Below, piece after piece: positions 1-9,775 of a stretch of DNA of 64,000 bases (the first letter of the stretch is position 1; each line of letters begins with the position of its first letter). Position numbers and translations under genes: made by a program. The stretch comes from Apiosordaria backusii (Eukaryota > Ascomycota > Sordariomycetes > Sordariales > Lasiosphaeriaceae): contig JAUKTV010000009.1 of the NCBI GenBank assembly GCA_030549205.1, forward strand, positions 1,178,001 to 1,242,000, in the 5' to 3' direction. Below the pieces are notes generated by a model. The model worked only from the letters and a program-made list of their open reading frames with translations. It had not been told where the DNA came from and did not search any database.

Positions 1-1075
1 TAGAGAAACCAACCTCGGATGCGCCAGCACTTCTTTTGCTATCTCGGTCTATCGACCTGTTCATTCCATAGCCATCAGATCCAGCAGGATCGGGACTCAT
101 GGGGCTGATGGCATCATCGTCCTCTTCTACCATCGTGCTCTTGTTAGGCACAATTGTGTTGTTTTGGAACTGCTTCGCTATCGGTTGCCCATAGTTGCCA
201 TTCGGGGGAAGGCCTGGAGAGGGTGGAACAGGAAAGCCGCTGCCCAGAGGCGTGGGCATGCCTCGCCCGCTTCGTATTGAGCTGGCCTCGGAAGGACGTC
301 TACGGCTTGCGTTGCGTGGAGGGAAACCGCCATTCATTCCGCTTACTGGTGTTTGTGACCGACTGATGGGACCTCCACGTACTGACATTGGACTACCAAC
401 ACGCGGAATATCCCCGGCCGCAAAGCGTGGGAACCTCCTCTCAAGTTCGCAGAAAACATCGGTGGCTAGATCGCGAAAGCGTGGAGGCCCCAGTGACGAG
501 AGTTTTTGTCGTGCCTGATTTCGCTTGGGGTGAAAGTTTTCCTCAGGTAGTAAATAATCGGGTGGGCCGGATCCTGGTGGAGCGTTGGGGGGTCTACGAG
601 CTACTGTCTCACGTCGCTTCAGCTCGTCAAAGACGTCGGTACTGAGCTCGAGAAACTGAACCCCAGTAAGGCGCTGCAGCTTGTCGCGAGCCTTGTTCGG
701 TGGTGGTTTCGGGTTGCCGTCACGCGAAGTTGCTGACAGAAATCGCTTGAGTGAGACATAGTGCTCAGCGAGCACCATCTCATGGCTGCCCAAGTCATCC
801 CTCACGCTTTGGCTTCTTCCACTCTCACTCCGCGCGTATAGATTGGTGCCGGCACTGGATCGGCCGACAGAGGGAGGCGGCGAGGGCCCGCCGACGCTCC
901 TAGGCCCCGGTGGGAAGTTCCCATTCATGGCCCTGACAGCTCCAGCCGAGTCGGGGGGTGTGCTGAGTTGACCGCGGTTGTTTGGGTACGAAGCGTCCTT
1001 GTCGGTGTTGATGGGATAAGACCACTCGCTACCGCCTACAGAGACAGGAGATAGTGGCGCATTGAGGCCATTCAT
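1..1075 (-). CDS. spa2: Spa2-like polarisome scaffold, N-terminal part (3' end beyond window)
   Basis: The minus strand is open from the ATG at 1075 to the left edge with no stop, giving about 358 residues of a longer protein. Two copies of the Spa2 homology domain (SHD/GIT motif) are visible. The first covers roughly residues 107-157 (core KARDKLQRLTGVQFLELSTD, then VFDELKRR). The second covers about 187-213 (ARQKLSSLGPPRFRDLATDV, then FCELERR). The rest is Pro/Ser/Gly-rich and probably disordered. In yeast and filamentous fungi Spa2 sits at the growing tip, binds formin and MAPK-pathway partners, and organises polarised growth; the tandem SHD at the N-terminus is diagnostic. The start follows a long leader and is the first in-frame ATG of the open frame. 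The C-terminal coiled coil and SHD2 expected in Spa2 lie outside the window. Any introns further left cannot be seen. The family call is firm; the extent is partial. Confidence 0.85.
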   Translation of the reverse strand, partial: MNGLNAPLSPVSVGGSEWSYPINTDKDASYPNNRGQLSTPPDSAGAVRAMNGNFPPGPRSVGGPSPPPSVGRSSAGTNLYARSESGRSQSVRDDLGSHEMVLAEHYVSLKRFLSATSRDGNPKPPPNKARDKLQRLTGVQFLELSTDVFDELKRRETVARRPPNAPPGSGPPDYLLPEENFHPKRNQARQKLSSLGPPRFRDLATDVFCELERRFPRFAAGDIPRVGSPMSVRGGPISRSQTPVSGMNGGFPPRNASRRRPSEASSIRSGRGMPTPLGSGFPVPPSPGLPPNGNYGQPIAKQFQNNTIVPNKSTMVEEDDDAISPMSPDPAGSDGYGMNRSIDRDSKRSAGASEVGFS

Positions 1076-2917
1076 GGTATTCGGGATGGCTCGGAGGGAA
1101 AGGCGTCGTCGACCGTGTCAAGCAGGCGCCGGGCTGGATCGCGCACTGAGAGACGGGAGTTTCGCGGTGGACGCGGAGGTAAAGGTTGACGTCGTTGTAC
1201 TGTGTTCCGTGCACATTCAACGGCGAACGGGAACGATAAAACGATCAAGAGACAACGGTCGGTATGGTATGGATGGTATGCGGTGTAAGTGTAGCGGGAA
1301 ACGCTCGGTGGTCGGTGGTGGTTGTCACAGCATGAAACGCATCAACGCTCCAGCCAACTGCGACGCTTCCTTTTGGGGGGGTGACCTTCTTCTTTTTAGG
1401 TTGCTGCTGCTGGGGCAGGCCCACAAAATTACACCAAATTACCGAATGAGCAGGAACCGGCCGTTTGGGAGCCAGTACCGCGAGAAAGAAAGATTTTTTG
1501 GCTGTTCGTCTCTTCCGGTAGGAATTACGGCGGCGGGTGGCCGTTGGGTCTCGTGGCTCGTGGCTGGGGGACCTGTTTGTTTGAACTGAGCTCTTTCACA
1601 AGTGCAACCTGGAAGTACCACGCGGCGCAGTGAAGAGGGTTCGGAGAGAAGTGACAAAAAAGGTGACAAAAGAGTGAAAAGCAAAGATACCAGTGTACGC
1701 AGTAAATTACAGTGTGCGTGTCTGTGTGAGATGGGGAAAAAAGGGCGGAATGCAAGGCGCCCCTGACGACGGGATGAACTCTGTGTGGTTGGTTGCTGCT
1801 GAGAACTTGGGGTTGCAATTTCCTCGATGGCTAGTCGCGCGCTACAGCAGGAACAGTTGGCGAAAGGAGCCGGGAGGGCCCAGAACAGGGGGGTTCTCTT
1901 CAGGTGCACAGGCCCCAGGCTACGCAGACCACTTGACATCGATATGGAGTCTTGACTGGAATTGCTTCACTTTCTCCCCCAATGATTTTAATCGCACGTG
2001 GCCACGGCAGGCGCCGGCATGCACGACATCACCCACAAAGCACACCACGAGCTGGGAGGGACAAGGAGTCCTATTCTTGGCTCCTCATTGTATCGTTATT
2101 TGGGACTTCGGGACACCAGAACAAAGGGACCACGCCTTGTCTAACCGTCAGCTGATCTCTACAGGACAAGCCTGCCCAGAAAACACCAATTTTTTGTACT
2201 CCAACTCTCGATAACAATTTCATGGAATGTAAGGAGGTTTCCATTGATATAAATACCTCCTGGCTCCGGCTCTCTGCCGTCACATGGATGGTTGATAGCG
2301 TGTGATTTTCTGAGCTTGTTTCCATGTGCATAGACTCTCGGGCCCCATCCGCATGAGCCCCATGGGAACATCCGTTTGATCCTCCATACGCTGGATAAAT
2401 CACACCTCTCGTTGCACCCTCATCGCACATGTTTTGACATTCTGGAAGCCGAGTCATTTTTGTGCGCTTCGGCGGGTCATCGTCTTCTTGGGCTGGAAGC
2501 TCGGCAGCACGTCCCCTGTCGCCTCATTTTATCCCGATCTTAGGTCCGGAGTCCTGACGGGGCCGATCCGGTCCTTAAATCACTGCATCCCGGCTCACCG
2601 TCAACCTAGTGTCCGACTGACGGAGCCGTGCCGGACAAAAGTAACGCGTAGCCAGCATTTGCAAGACGACGGTGAATGCTGCTGAGACACCGGAATAAAA
2701 AAGGAAACAGCAAAAAAGCAGAAGAAAAAGAAGAAAAAGAAAAGAGGAGCCGTCTCTAGATGCCGCATCATGAGCCTCATTAAGATGAATGTCTGGTATC
2801 CCACGCTTGCTTAACCCAACGCCCAATAGCCCTATCCCGAAAGCAATACCAACCGTCTGTAACGCCCGCTGAACCATGAAGTATGAGTGTCGTATAGACA
2901 GATGCAGTGTGCGCTCA
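1076..2917. other. Intergenic: spa2 leader/promoter and ssu72 3' side
   Basis: This 1.8-kb stretch lies upstream of spa2 and downstream of ssu72, both on the minus strand. Six-frame reading gives only short frames (up to about 175 codons) with no recognisable domains. The part near spa2 is probably its long 5' leader and promoter, as is usual for fungal polarity genes. A purine-rich AAG/AAA tract lies at about 2695-2755. I see no RNA gene or mobile element. Confidence 0.5.
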
Positions 2918-3768
2918 TCAAAACCAAGCCAAAGTCCATGTAGCAGGCAGGTTGGGCCATCTCTCCTGCCACTCACCGATCACCTCAGGAACGCGCTCAT
3001 CGAAGCTCGCCCGACCAGCGCCGCTGCCGGAATCAAATGCCGCAGCACCGACCCTATCACGCTCTTCTCTGGCGACTTTGTTCAGGGAGTCGGCGAGGTC
3101 AACCATGGCCCTGCCTCCAACTGAGGCCTCTTCGTGGTTATCCTTGATGTCAATATTGATAACATGTACCGCCCTGTTCAGTGGGGAGCCCCGGTTAAGA
3201 AGATCATCGATCACGGCATCCCAGCAGCGCTCTTCACAGGTGATGACTATGTCAGCCACACCTCCCTCCATCCCCTCGAAGCCTTTGTCTGTCTCTTTCT
3301 TTACCCGAGGCATGCCTATCTGCCAGTCTTGCCAGCGCTCCGGGCCCCATTTGATGTTGCGGTTTCGGCCGAGCATGTTAAGAAGCCCGTTGGCCCGATA
3401 CAAGCGGGGGTCCTTGGCTTCGAGTTCTCTGTAGATACTATCGTACGAGGTCTCATTGAACTTGTAGACATTTGGCTGTGTAATGGATGGACCTGGAAGT
3501 CGGACAAGGGAGCCCGTTCCAAATGAAATCACTGGATAGTTCGCCAGCGCCAGGCGTAGATGGCCCTCCATTGATCTGAGCTGTGTTAATCCTCCCCTAC
3601 ACACCAACCTTCGAAACAAACATCTGTAGCGTACCTATTTTGGTTGCTGGCACATACGGTGCAGAACTTGAGTTTGAAGCCACCTGGGTCCTCCCGGTGA
3701 CCGTTCTGCTGGGCCGGGGCGGCGGGAGCAGCCGAAGCTGAGGTTGCGTTTCCATTGGCAGTATCCAT
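2918..3768 (-). CDS. ssu72: Ssu72, RNA polymerase II CTD phosphatase
   Basis: Two exons: 3768-3635 and 3575-2918, with a 59-bp intron (GTACGC...CAG) that splits the Arg codon of the active site. The product is 263 residues. Residues 36-46 read [11 protein letters not shown], which contains the CX5R phosphatase loop (Cys39, Arg45) followed by SMEGH, the Ssu72 signature. Further conserved blocks are GTGS.VRLPG, a [15 protein letters not shown] segment, and ITCEERCWD, which carries the acid/base region. It ends in the usual [13 protein letters not shown] tail. Ssu72 removes phosphate from Ser5/Ser7 of the Pol II CTD and works in the cleavage/polyadenylation complex in the nucleus. An Ala/Pro-rich extension of about 30 residues precedes the core, as in other filamentous fungi. 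An in-frame upstream extension exists, but the ATG at 3768 is the first ATG that gives a normal length. Confidence 0.95.
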
Positions 3769-5560
3769 GACGATTACCCTGGCAAAATTGGGTTGATGTT
3801 GCCAATAGTCTTTCCCATCGATGTCTGATAACAAGGTGTTAGCTACACATTGTCTTGCCCACAGAGATCCATCGACATTAGTTTGATGACCGATTGTTTG
3901 TCATTTCAGTTAAAAAGCGTAATTAAAAGTCTATCATCATAGCCCGCATAGCGAGTCTAAGACAGCTCCAATAAAGAGTTCATCATGGAAGACAAAGGAC
4001 GTGATGGGGGAGAGGGGCAGCGTGTATTTTTACCTTTTAAGATACAGCTAGGCTGGGTAAATGAGAGAGGCCAGTTATATACCCATTACTATTTGGGTAT
4101 TTGTCGCCCACAAGACGTGCAAAGGGAAATGTAAAGCTGTCGTGAAACCAAGTTGCAATTGTGATGACGAAGAAGCTGAGAGTCGCGGTTGGAAGAAGGC
4201 TTGAAATGTTTTCGGCAGTCGGTCTTGGCCCTAGCTGAGTCTCGCCGTCACTGACCGCCTTGAACCGATGACGAGCCCCACAGCCTGGATATGTTCACTT
4301 GAAACAATGTGGCTCGTGCGTTCCTGTTTCCCCTTGCTACTTTGTGTTGAGCAGCTTCTTCCGAATGGAAACAAGTGGCCGTTGACCCTTCTTCGCAGTA
4401 GATTTAACCGAGGACTTGGGTGTTTCTTCCCAGGCCCTTGGGGAATGCTCTTGCGTGAAACACTGCCAGCGGGATATTGTTGGAATAGACAAGCTAAATA
4501 TAGCCAGGAAGACGTTGATACTGGCAAAAGTCTCACTTACCTAGCGTCTCGTAGAACAATCTCTTTGAGGTTGTGTGTCCAGATGCCGGAGCTCGCCAAT
4601 GACAGGTGCAGCCATTCCAGACTCTCGTCGTCAACTGTCACCAACAGACTCAGGTCGAGCAAGATGCATGGGATGATGCAGTTGGTTCCTCTGACTACCG
4701 CCTTCGAGTATATGTGTATCCGATCTTACATATTTGTACCTTTACTCAGTAGGTAAGGAGAGTGATTGGCAATTGCTGGGGAGTGGTCTCTGGATCTGGC
4801 CGCAGCGCGCTTAAGCAGCGCTGGCCAGCCGCCCACCCGCTTCTTTGCTGTGCGCTGTGTTCCGCTCTCGGGTTGTGGTGGTTCCCCTCATCAACTGTCT
4901 GTGCCTTGGCCCGTCTTTGACTTCAGACTGTCTGTCAAACAACACGTTTTGCCCTGGGATGGCCAATTGCTCCGACTCTCTCCCACATCCAACACAACAC
5001 GTCACCCTTGTTTCGTACCGTTTGATATAGTTATTTTCGACAACTTCTCCACGTGGAGTACTCTTTACCCGACCTTCCGGTGTCGAGCCTCGAGGTGACC
5101 GGTTCCCCCCAACGCTCCACCCTCCGAGCCGCCGAGTTTCGTCTGGTCTTTCTGCACTGTGAAGACGCCCGCCCCCCGTCTGCGCCAGCGCCTGAGGGGA
5201 GGCTCCTAGAGAAACGAGGGTCCGGACCCCGTAACGAGAGAGTGTCAAACCATTTCTCGCTCAACAATACAACCTGGTTCTCCATCTCCAACGACTCCCG
5301 AACAAACACAGGCAGTAAAACAAAAATAAAAGTAAACAGACCGTGCGTTTCGAAGGCGCAAGGTCAAGACTCGGTCGAGTCGCGGACCCCAGTATCAACC
5401 CCTGGTTTAGTGAAGGGAGTAGTCCTGGTTGGGGGGTCCCCACGCAGCTATTCGATTTCGAGCGAATCGAGCCAGCGGCCAGCGCGCAGAGGGCCGCACC
5501 CCACCCGCCCGACACCAGTAATTCTTCGACGCCGTCCCGCCGTCTCTTTCTTCGGAAACC
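3769..5560. promoter_or_regulatory. Divergent intergenic region between ssu72 and the nbp2-like gene
   Basis: The two genes diverge from this 1.8-kb region, which must hold both promoters and leaders. Pyrimidine-rich stretches increase toward 5560, as expected of a fungal 5' UTR. Frames here (for example 5053-5961, GTG start) overlap the start of the SH3 gene in another phase, lack domains, and look like GC-driven shadows. No tRNA or repeat was seen. Confidence 0.45.
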
Positions 5561-7159
5561 ATGACGGCGATCATATCGCCCGCTTCCTCTCCAGCGACGT
5601 CGCCGCCCGCCATATCGTCGCCGGCTTCTGCGAACGCGGCCCACCCCGCACTTCCACCACTCATCACCTCGCCGCCAGCTCGCAGGAGCCAACTCCCTCG
5701 CCCAATGTCGCACGCGTCCAAGAACCGCCTGTCGCAGTACTCGACCACGAGTTCCCTCCCCTCGAGGTCACGCCCGCCCTCTCACATCTTCCCCCTCTAC
5801 CCGTCAAGTCTGCCCTACACGCTCGTACGAGACTTTGCCTACCCGGCCAGCCACCCACTTCACTATGGCCCGCCCCCGGAGCCATCACGACCGCCCTCGG
5901 GCATGACCACCCCCGCCAGCGAGCAGCGACGTCTCTCCGACCCACCAACCGCTTGGGATAGCCGGGGCTGGGATAGCCACTCCTGGAACAGCGGTGGCGG
6001 GCTCTCTCACAGACCGGCCGATCTACCCTCTATTCATTTGGCAGATGGCCCACCGTGGAGCGAGGACGAGGATCTCCAGAGCCCTGTCGTCAGCTCTCGG
6101 CACCGAAAGCACCACAAGACCTCATCAGGTGGCATATACGGCAGGAGTCGGGTCGGCCGTGAACAGATCATGAGCCAGGATCATTATGACCGCGAGAGGG
6201 GGTTCTATGTCGGCACCAGCAACGACGGGAGTGACCGGTACTACATCAACCAAGGGAACGAAGCGAACGGCCCAGGCGGCGAATATGTGACCTATCCACC
6301 AGGACAGGCGGGACATACCGGCAGCGGAAATGGCGCCGGGAATGGAAACGAGGCCTACCAGATCGCCAACCAGCAACCCAGAGGGTACGCTGATGATGGC
6401 GGCTCCTACGACTCGGACAACTCGAGCACGTGCTCCTCCCCAGGATACCACAACGTCGACGAATCCCGCTATTCCCGGGACTATCAGTTCACCATCACGT
6501 CCCCCGACGAGGAAATGCACGGCAAGGCTGTGGCTCTCTTCGACTTTGAGCGCGAGAACGAGAACGAACTTCCTCTGGTTGAGGGTCAAATTATCTGGGT
6601 CTCATATCGACACGGTCAAGGCTGGCTTGTGGCCGAGGACCCGAGGACACAAGAAAGCGGCCTTGTTCCTGAGGAATACGTCCGGCTGCTCCGTGATATT
6701 GAAGGCGGCATGACAAGCTTGACCGGGCAACTGGATACCACCAGCCCCGGCAGTCCGAGTAATGCCACGAATGAAGCAGGAACTCCAACCCAGACGGAAT
6801 ACCAGCTTCCACAGTCGCCGGCTACCACTGTTGGTAGCGGGTCAACAGTAACGGCAACGGGGACAAACGGGTTTCACCAACCAGTGGTATCAACCTTTAG
6901 CACGAGTAGCAAGGACCTAGACCCATACCCACAGCATCTGCTGGGCACGCAAGCTGGTCAGCCACCCCCACAAGTAGTGCACTACCACGGACAACGAGGG
7001 GGCTCCCAGGCCAATACGCCAACATTGCTCTTCCACAACGAGGCAGGATTTCTCAGGAGAGGCAGTCAAGATGCGATAAGCACCACCAAGAAGGGGGAGC
7101 CAGGGCTGGAGACACTACCCGATGCCAGGTTGGAGAGTACAAAGAGGGCATCCAGGTGA
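5561..7159 (+). CDS. nbp2: Nbp2-like SH3-domain adaptor
   Basis: A single-exon frame of 532 residues from an ATG in good context (AACCATGAC). Most of it is low-complexity Ser/Pro/Gly sequence. One SH3 domain lies at about residues 318-378: it starts KAVALFDFERENENELPL, continues with EGQIIWVSYRHGQGWLVAED, and ends GLVPEEYVRLL. The ALFDF, GW and VPxxYV positions of the peptide-binding face are all present. Fungal Nbp2 homologues bring the PP2C phosphatase Ptc1 to MAP kinase modules (HOG and cell-wall integrity) and share this layout of a long disordered arm and one central SH3. A PPARRSQLPRPMS stretch near residues 46-58 could be a proline-rich ligand or a basophilic kinase site. The SH3 assignment is certain; the Nbp2 name rests on SH3 similarity and architecture. 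The 3' flank begins with G-runs and a (GT)n tract. Confidence 0.8.
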   Translation: MTAIISPASSPATSPPAISSPASANAAHPALPPLITSPPARRSQLPRPMSHASKNRLSQYSTTSSLPSRSRPPSHIFPLYPSSLPYTLVRDFAYPASHPLHYGPPPEPSRPPSGMTTPASEQRRLSDPPTAWDSRGWDSHSWNSGGGLSHRPADLPSIHLADGPPWSEDEDLQSPVVSSRHRKHHKTSSGGIYGRSRVGREQIMSQDHYDRERGFYVGTSNDGSDRYYINQGNEANGPGGEYVTYPPGQAGHTGSGNGAGNGNEAYQIANQQPRGYADDGGSYDSDNSSTCSSPGYHNVDESRYSRDYQFTITSPDEEMHGKAVALFDFERENENELPLVEGQIIWVSYRHGQGWLVAEDPRTQESGLVPEEYVRLLRDIEGGMTSLTGQLDTTSPGSPSNATNEAGTPTQTEYQLPQSPATTVGSGSTVTATGTNGFHQPVVSTFSTSSKDLDPYPQHLLGTQAGQPPPQVVHYHGQRGGSQANTPTLLFHNEAGFLRRGSQDAISTTKKGEPGLETLPDARLESTKRASR

Positions 7160-7201
7160 TAAAAGCTGGGGGGGGGGGGTGGGGGGGGATATGGTCGGAA
7201 T

Positions 7202-7241
<40 letters not shown>

Positions 7242-8367
7242 CAACACACACGAGAGGGTATCAGCTGTTTTAAAACAGCCAGCAAAGCGAGGAGTAGGGA
7301 AATGGAAATGGTGTTTTTTTTTGTTTTTGCACACAAACAATGTACTACTAATATTTATCACCCAGAGCCTCTTTCAAACCAAAAAAAGGGGCTCGAAAGT
7401 TTCCAACAATGCTGGGCGGAAATTCAAGGCGGTTGTGGAAAATAACGGAAGAGCGCTGTTTTTTTTGCTGATGTTTTTTTACTTGCTTGTTTTATTTTTT
7501 GGTTGTTTACTTTATTTGTCGTTTGTCATCTTTTTTTGATGTTGAATGCTGAATGATCATGATGGGAAATATTTGATTTTATATGGTCTTATTTTTCTCG
7601 AGTGTTGTTTGTGTTGTGTTGTGTGGTGTTGGTGGCATCTGAAGTGTGTATGTGCGGTTCAAAGATCATTGATGGGTGTCTTTCGCTATGCTTTGAATTG
7701 CATCACGGGCGGGGTTTTGGGGGGGAGGGGGGTGTGGCTGAGACATGTGTCATCATCAGAGGAGAGGGGAGGGGATGGAGTATACAGAGTGTGTATTACA
7801 AACAGTTCAAGATGGTGTCTTTTGGTGCTGGGAAAGAAAGAATCATCCGTCTGTGGGAATAGAGGGATTGTTACTGTTGGAGCAAGCAGTAGTTGACCTC
7901 TGGAGGAGAGGAAAGGATACTTTTGATCAAAACACAGTGTCTGGAACTGCCATCTGAAGCCATTGACAATTACTAATTCTCCAACTGTGAAAACAAGAGA
8001 CGAACACCACCATCAAGACTGATGACACCCCAATCTTGAGATAGACCCCACCTGTCTAGCACCTCAAACCCACTTGATAAGTCGTGCTGCAGGACATCGA
8101 TTCTAGCGGGCCTTGGGGGGATGACGTAAATCGCCGGAAACCGCTGGCAGGAACACGGCTAATCAAGCAACATCCCAGAGGGTCGGATTTCCCTCCACCT
8201 TTTTTACAGGTCCCGTCGTCACTTTTCCCCCGCCTCCAATTTGAGATCTGCTTCCATAAACAAACACCCGGGTCTGTTTCTCTTTTCTTGGGGTAAATCG
8301 GCTTTCTTGATCTTCTCCAATTCTCTCTCACCAAAAAAAAAAAGAAAAACGTCAACATCACCAAATC
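7160..8367. other. Intergenic: SH3-gene 3' region and mcr1 promoter
   Basis: About 1.2 kb between two plus-strand genes. The left half is T/G-rich (7440-7640) and looks like 3' UTR or terminator sequence. The right part, from about 8000, becomes C/T- and A-rich just before the mcr1 ATG. No domain-bearing frame was found. Confidence 0.45.
7168..7239 (+). repeat. G-runs plus (TG)n microsatellite
   Basis: Directly after the SH3 gene stop come a 12-G and an 8-G run separated by a single T (7168-7188), then an uninterrupted TG dinucleotide tract at about 7207-7239. The tract is followed by CAACACACA, so the transcript could fold locally. It lies in the probable 3' UTR. Confidence 0.9.
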
Positions 8368-9596
8368 ATGAGTCTGTTCGTCGCTAGCCGGTCCGCCTTC
8401 CGGGTCTCTGCGCCCCTCAAGCGCGTGAGTTTAATTTTTTGTTCACTGTCCTCCCCGCCCCTTTGCGTCATTGCCAGCTCAACATGATCAATCTGCCTAC
8501 CGCAAGCTAGCGGGTAGCCCTCGAGCTTCTTTTCTATCTTGCGGCAACGCACAAACATGTCTCCTGTGGTCTCCTGTCCAGTTCGCATTGACTGACATCC
8601 CTTCCCCCGCAGCAAATCCGCAGCTATGCCACCGAGCCCACCCCCTCCTCCAAGGGCGGCAACAACACCCTCCTCTACGGCGCCGCCGCCGCCGCCGGCC
8701 TCGCAGGTGTAGGCTACTACTTCCTCTCCGGCACCGGCGCAGCCAACAAGGCCCAAGAAAAGGTCAAGAACGCCTCCGCCGCCGTCGCCGAGAAGATCCC
8801 CGGCGTCGAAGCCAAAAAGGCCTTCACCGGCGGCGACCAAGGCTTTCTCTCCCTCAAGCTCGAGGAAGTCGAGATTGTCAATCACAACTCCAAGCGTCTG
8901 CGTTTCCGCCTCCCCGAGGATGACATGGTTTCCGGCCTCCCCGTCGCTTCCGCCATCCTGACAAAGTACAAGCCTCTCGACGCCGAGAAGCCCGTCTTGA
9001 GACCGTACACCCCCATCAGCGATGAGGACGCACCCGGGTACATTGACTTGCTCGTCAAGAAGTACCCCAATGGCCCCATGTCCACCCACCTTCACGATAT
9101 GGCCCCCGGCCAACGGTTGGATATCAAGGGCCCGCTGCCAAAGTACTCGTGGTCGCCGAACAAGCACGAGCATATCGCTCTTGTGGCTGGCGGCACGGGG
9201 ATTACCCCCATGTATCAGCTTATTAGAACCATCTTTAACAATCCCGAGGACAAGACCAAGGTGACGTTGGTGTTTGGCAATGTCAGCGCGGATGATATCT
9301 TGTTGAAGAATGAGTTGGCGACGTTGGAGAATCACTACCCTCAGCGGTTCAGGGCGTTTTATGTGTTGGACAACCCGCCCAAGCAGTGGACTGGTGCGAA
9401 GGGGTATATCAATAAGGAGCTGCTTAAGACTGTGCTGCCGGAGCCGAAGAATGAGAATATCAAGGTGTTTGTGTGTGGGCCTCCGGGGATGATGGAGAGT
9501 ATTTCTGGGAATAAGAAGTCGCCGAGGGATCAGGGGGAGCTGAAGGGGGTGTTGAAGGAGTTGGGGTATACGACTGAGCAGGTGTACAAGTTTTGA
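8368..9596 (+). CDS. mcr1: Mitochondrial NADH-cytochrome b5 reductase Mcr1
   Basis: Exon 1 (8368-8424) encodes [19 protein letters not shown]. After a 188-bp intron (GTGAGT...CAG), exon 2 (8613-9596) starts QIRSYATEP, giving 346 residues. The Arg/Ser-rich N-terminus is a matrix-type presequence, followed by one hydrophobic segment (about residues 35-52, [18 protein letters not shown]). This is the classic Mcr1 arrangement that yields outer-membrane and intermembrane-space forms. The ferredoxin-reductase core has the FAD motif RPYTPIS, the NADH motif [10 protein letters not shown] and the terminal CGPPGMM, and ends EQVYKF. The enzyme passes electrons from NADH to cytochrome b5 or related acceptors, with roles in ergosterol synthesis and in reducing ascorbyl radicals. 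Length and motifs are complete. The intron lies just after the presequence. A 17-G run follows the stop at once. A 447-codon frame on the opposite strand is a shadow of codon bias. Confidence 0.96.
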
Positions 9597-9599
9597 GGT

Positions 9600-9616
9600 G
9601 GGGGGGGGGGGGGGGG
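9600..9616 (+). repeat. 17-bp G homopolymer
   Basis: An uninterrupted G run right after the mcr1 stop, in the 179-bp convergent gap before the transcription-factor gene. Such runs are prone to length errors in sequencing. Confidence 0.95.
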
Positions 9617-9775
9617 CGTTGTTGAGGAGGATCTGAGATTTGTTTATTCGTGTTAGAATAAGGGAAAGCAAGCCGGCTAAAGAGTTTTCAAACTTGATCA
9701 CGGCGTTTATGTATTATGCAAATGTATACCTCGACGTTATTATGGGATTGCGACTTTTTCACAACTTTCCTGTGT

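Noticed and set aside
5053..5961. 302-codon plus-strand frame overlapping the start of the SH3 gene
   Set aside because: It begins with GTG, shares no domain with anything, and overlaps the ATG and coding region of a clear gene in another phase.
8358..9701. 447-codon open frame on the minus strand opposite mcr1
   Set aside because: It mirrors the mcr1 coding bias, has repetitive Leu/Arg/His-rich and Gly/Val-rich composition without domains, and mcr1 itself is certain.
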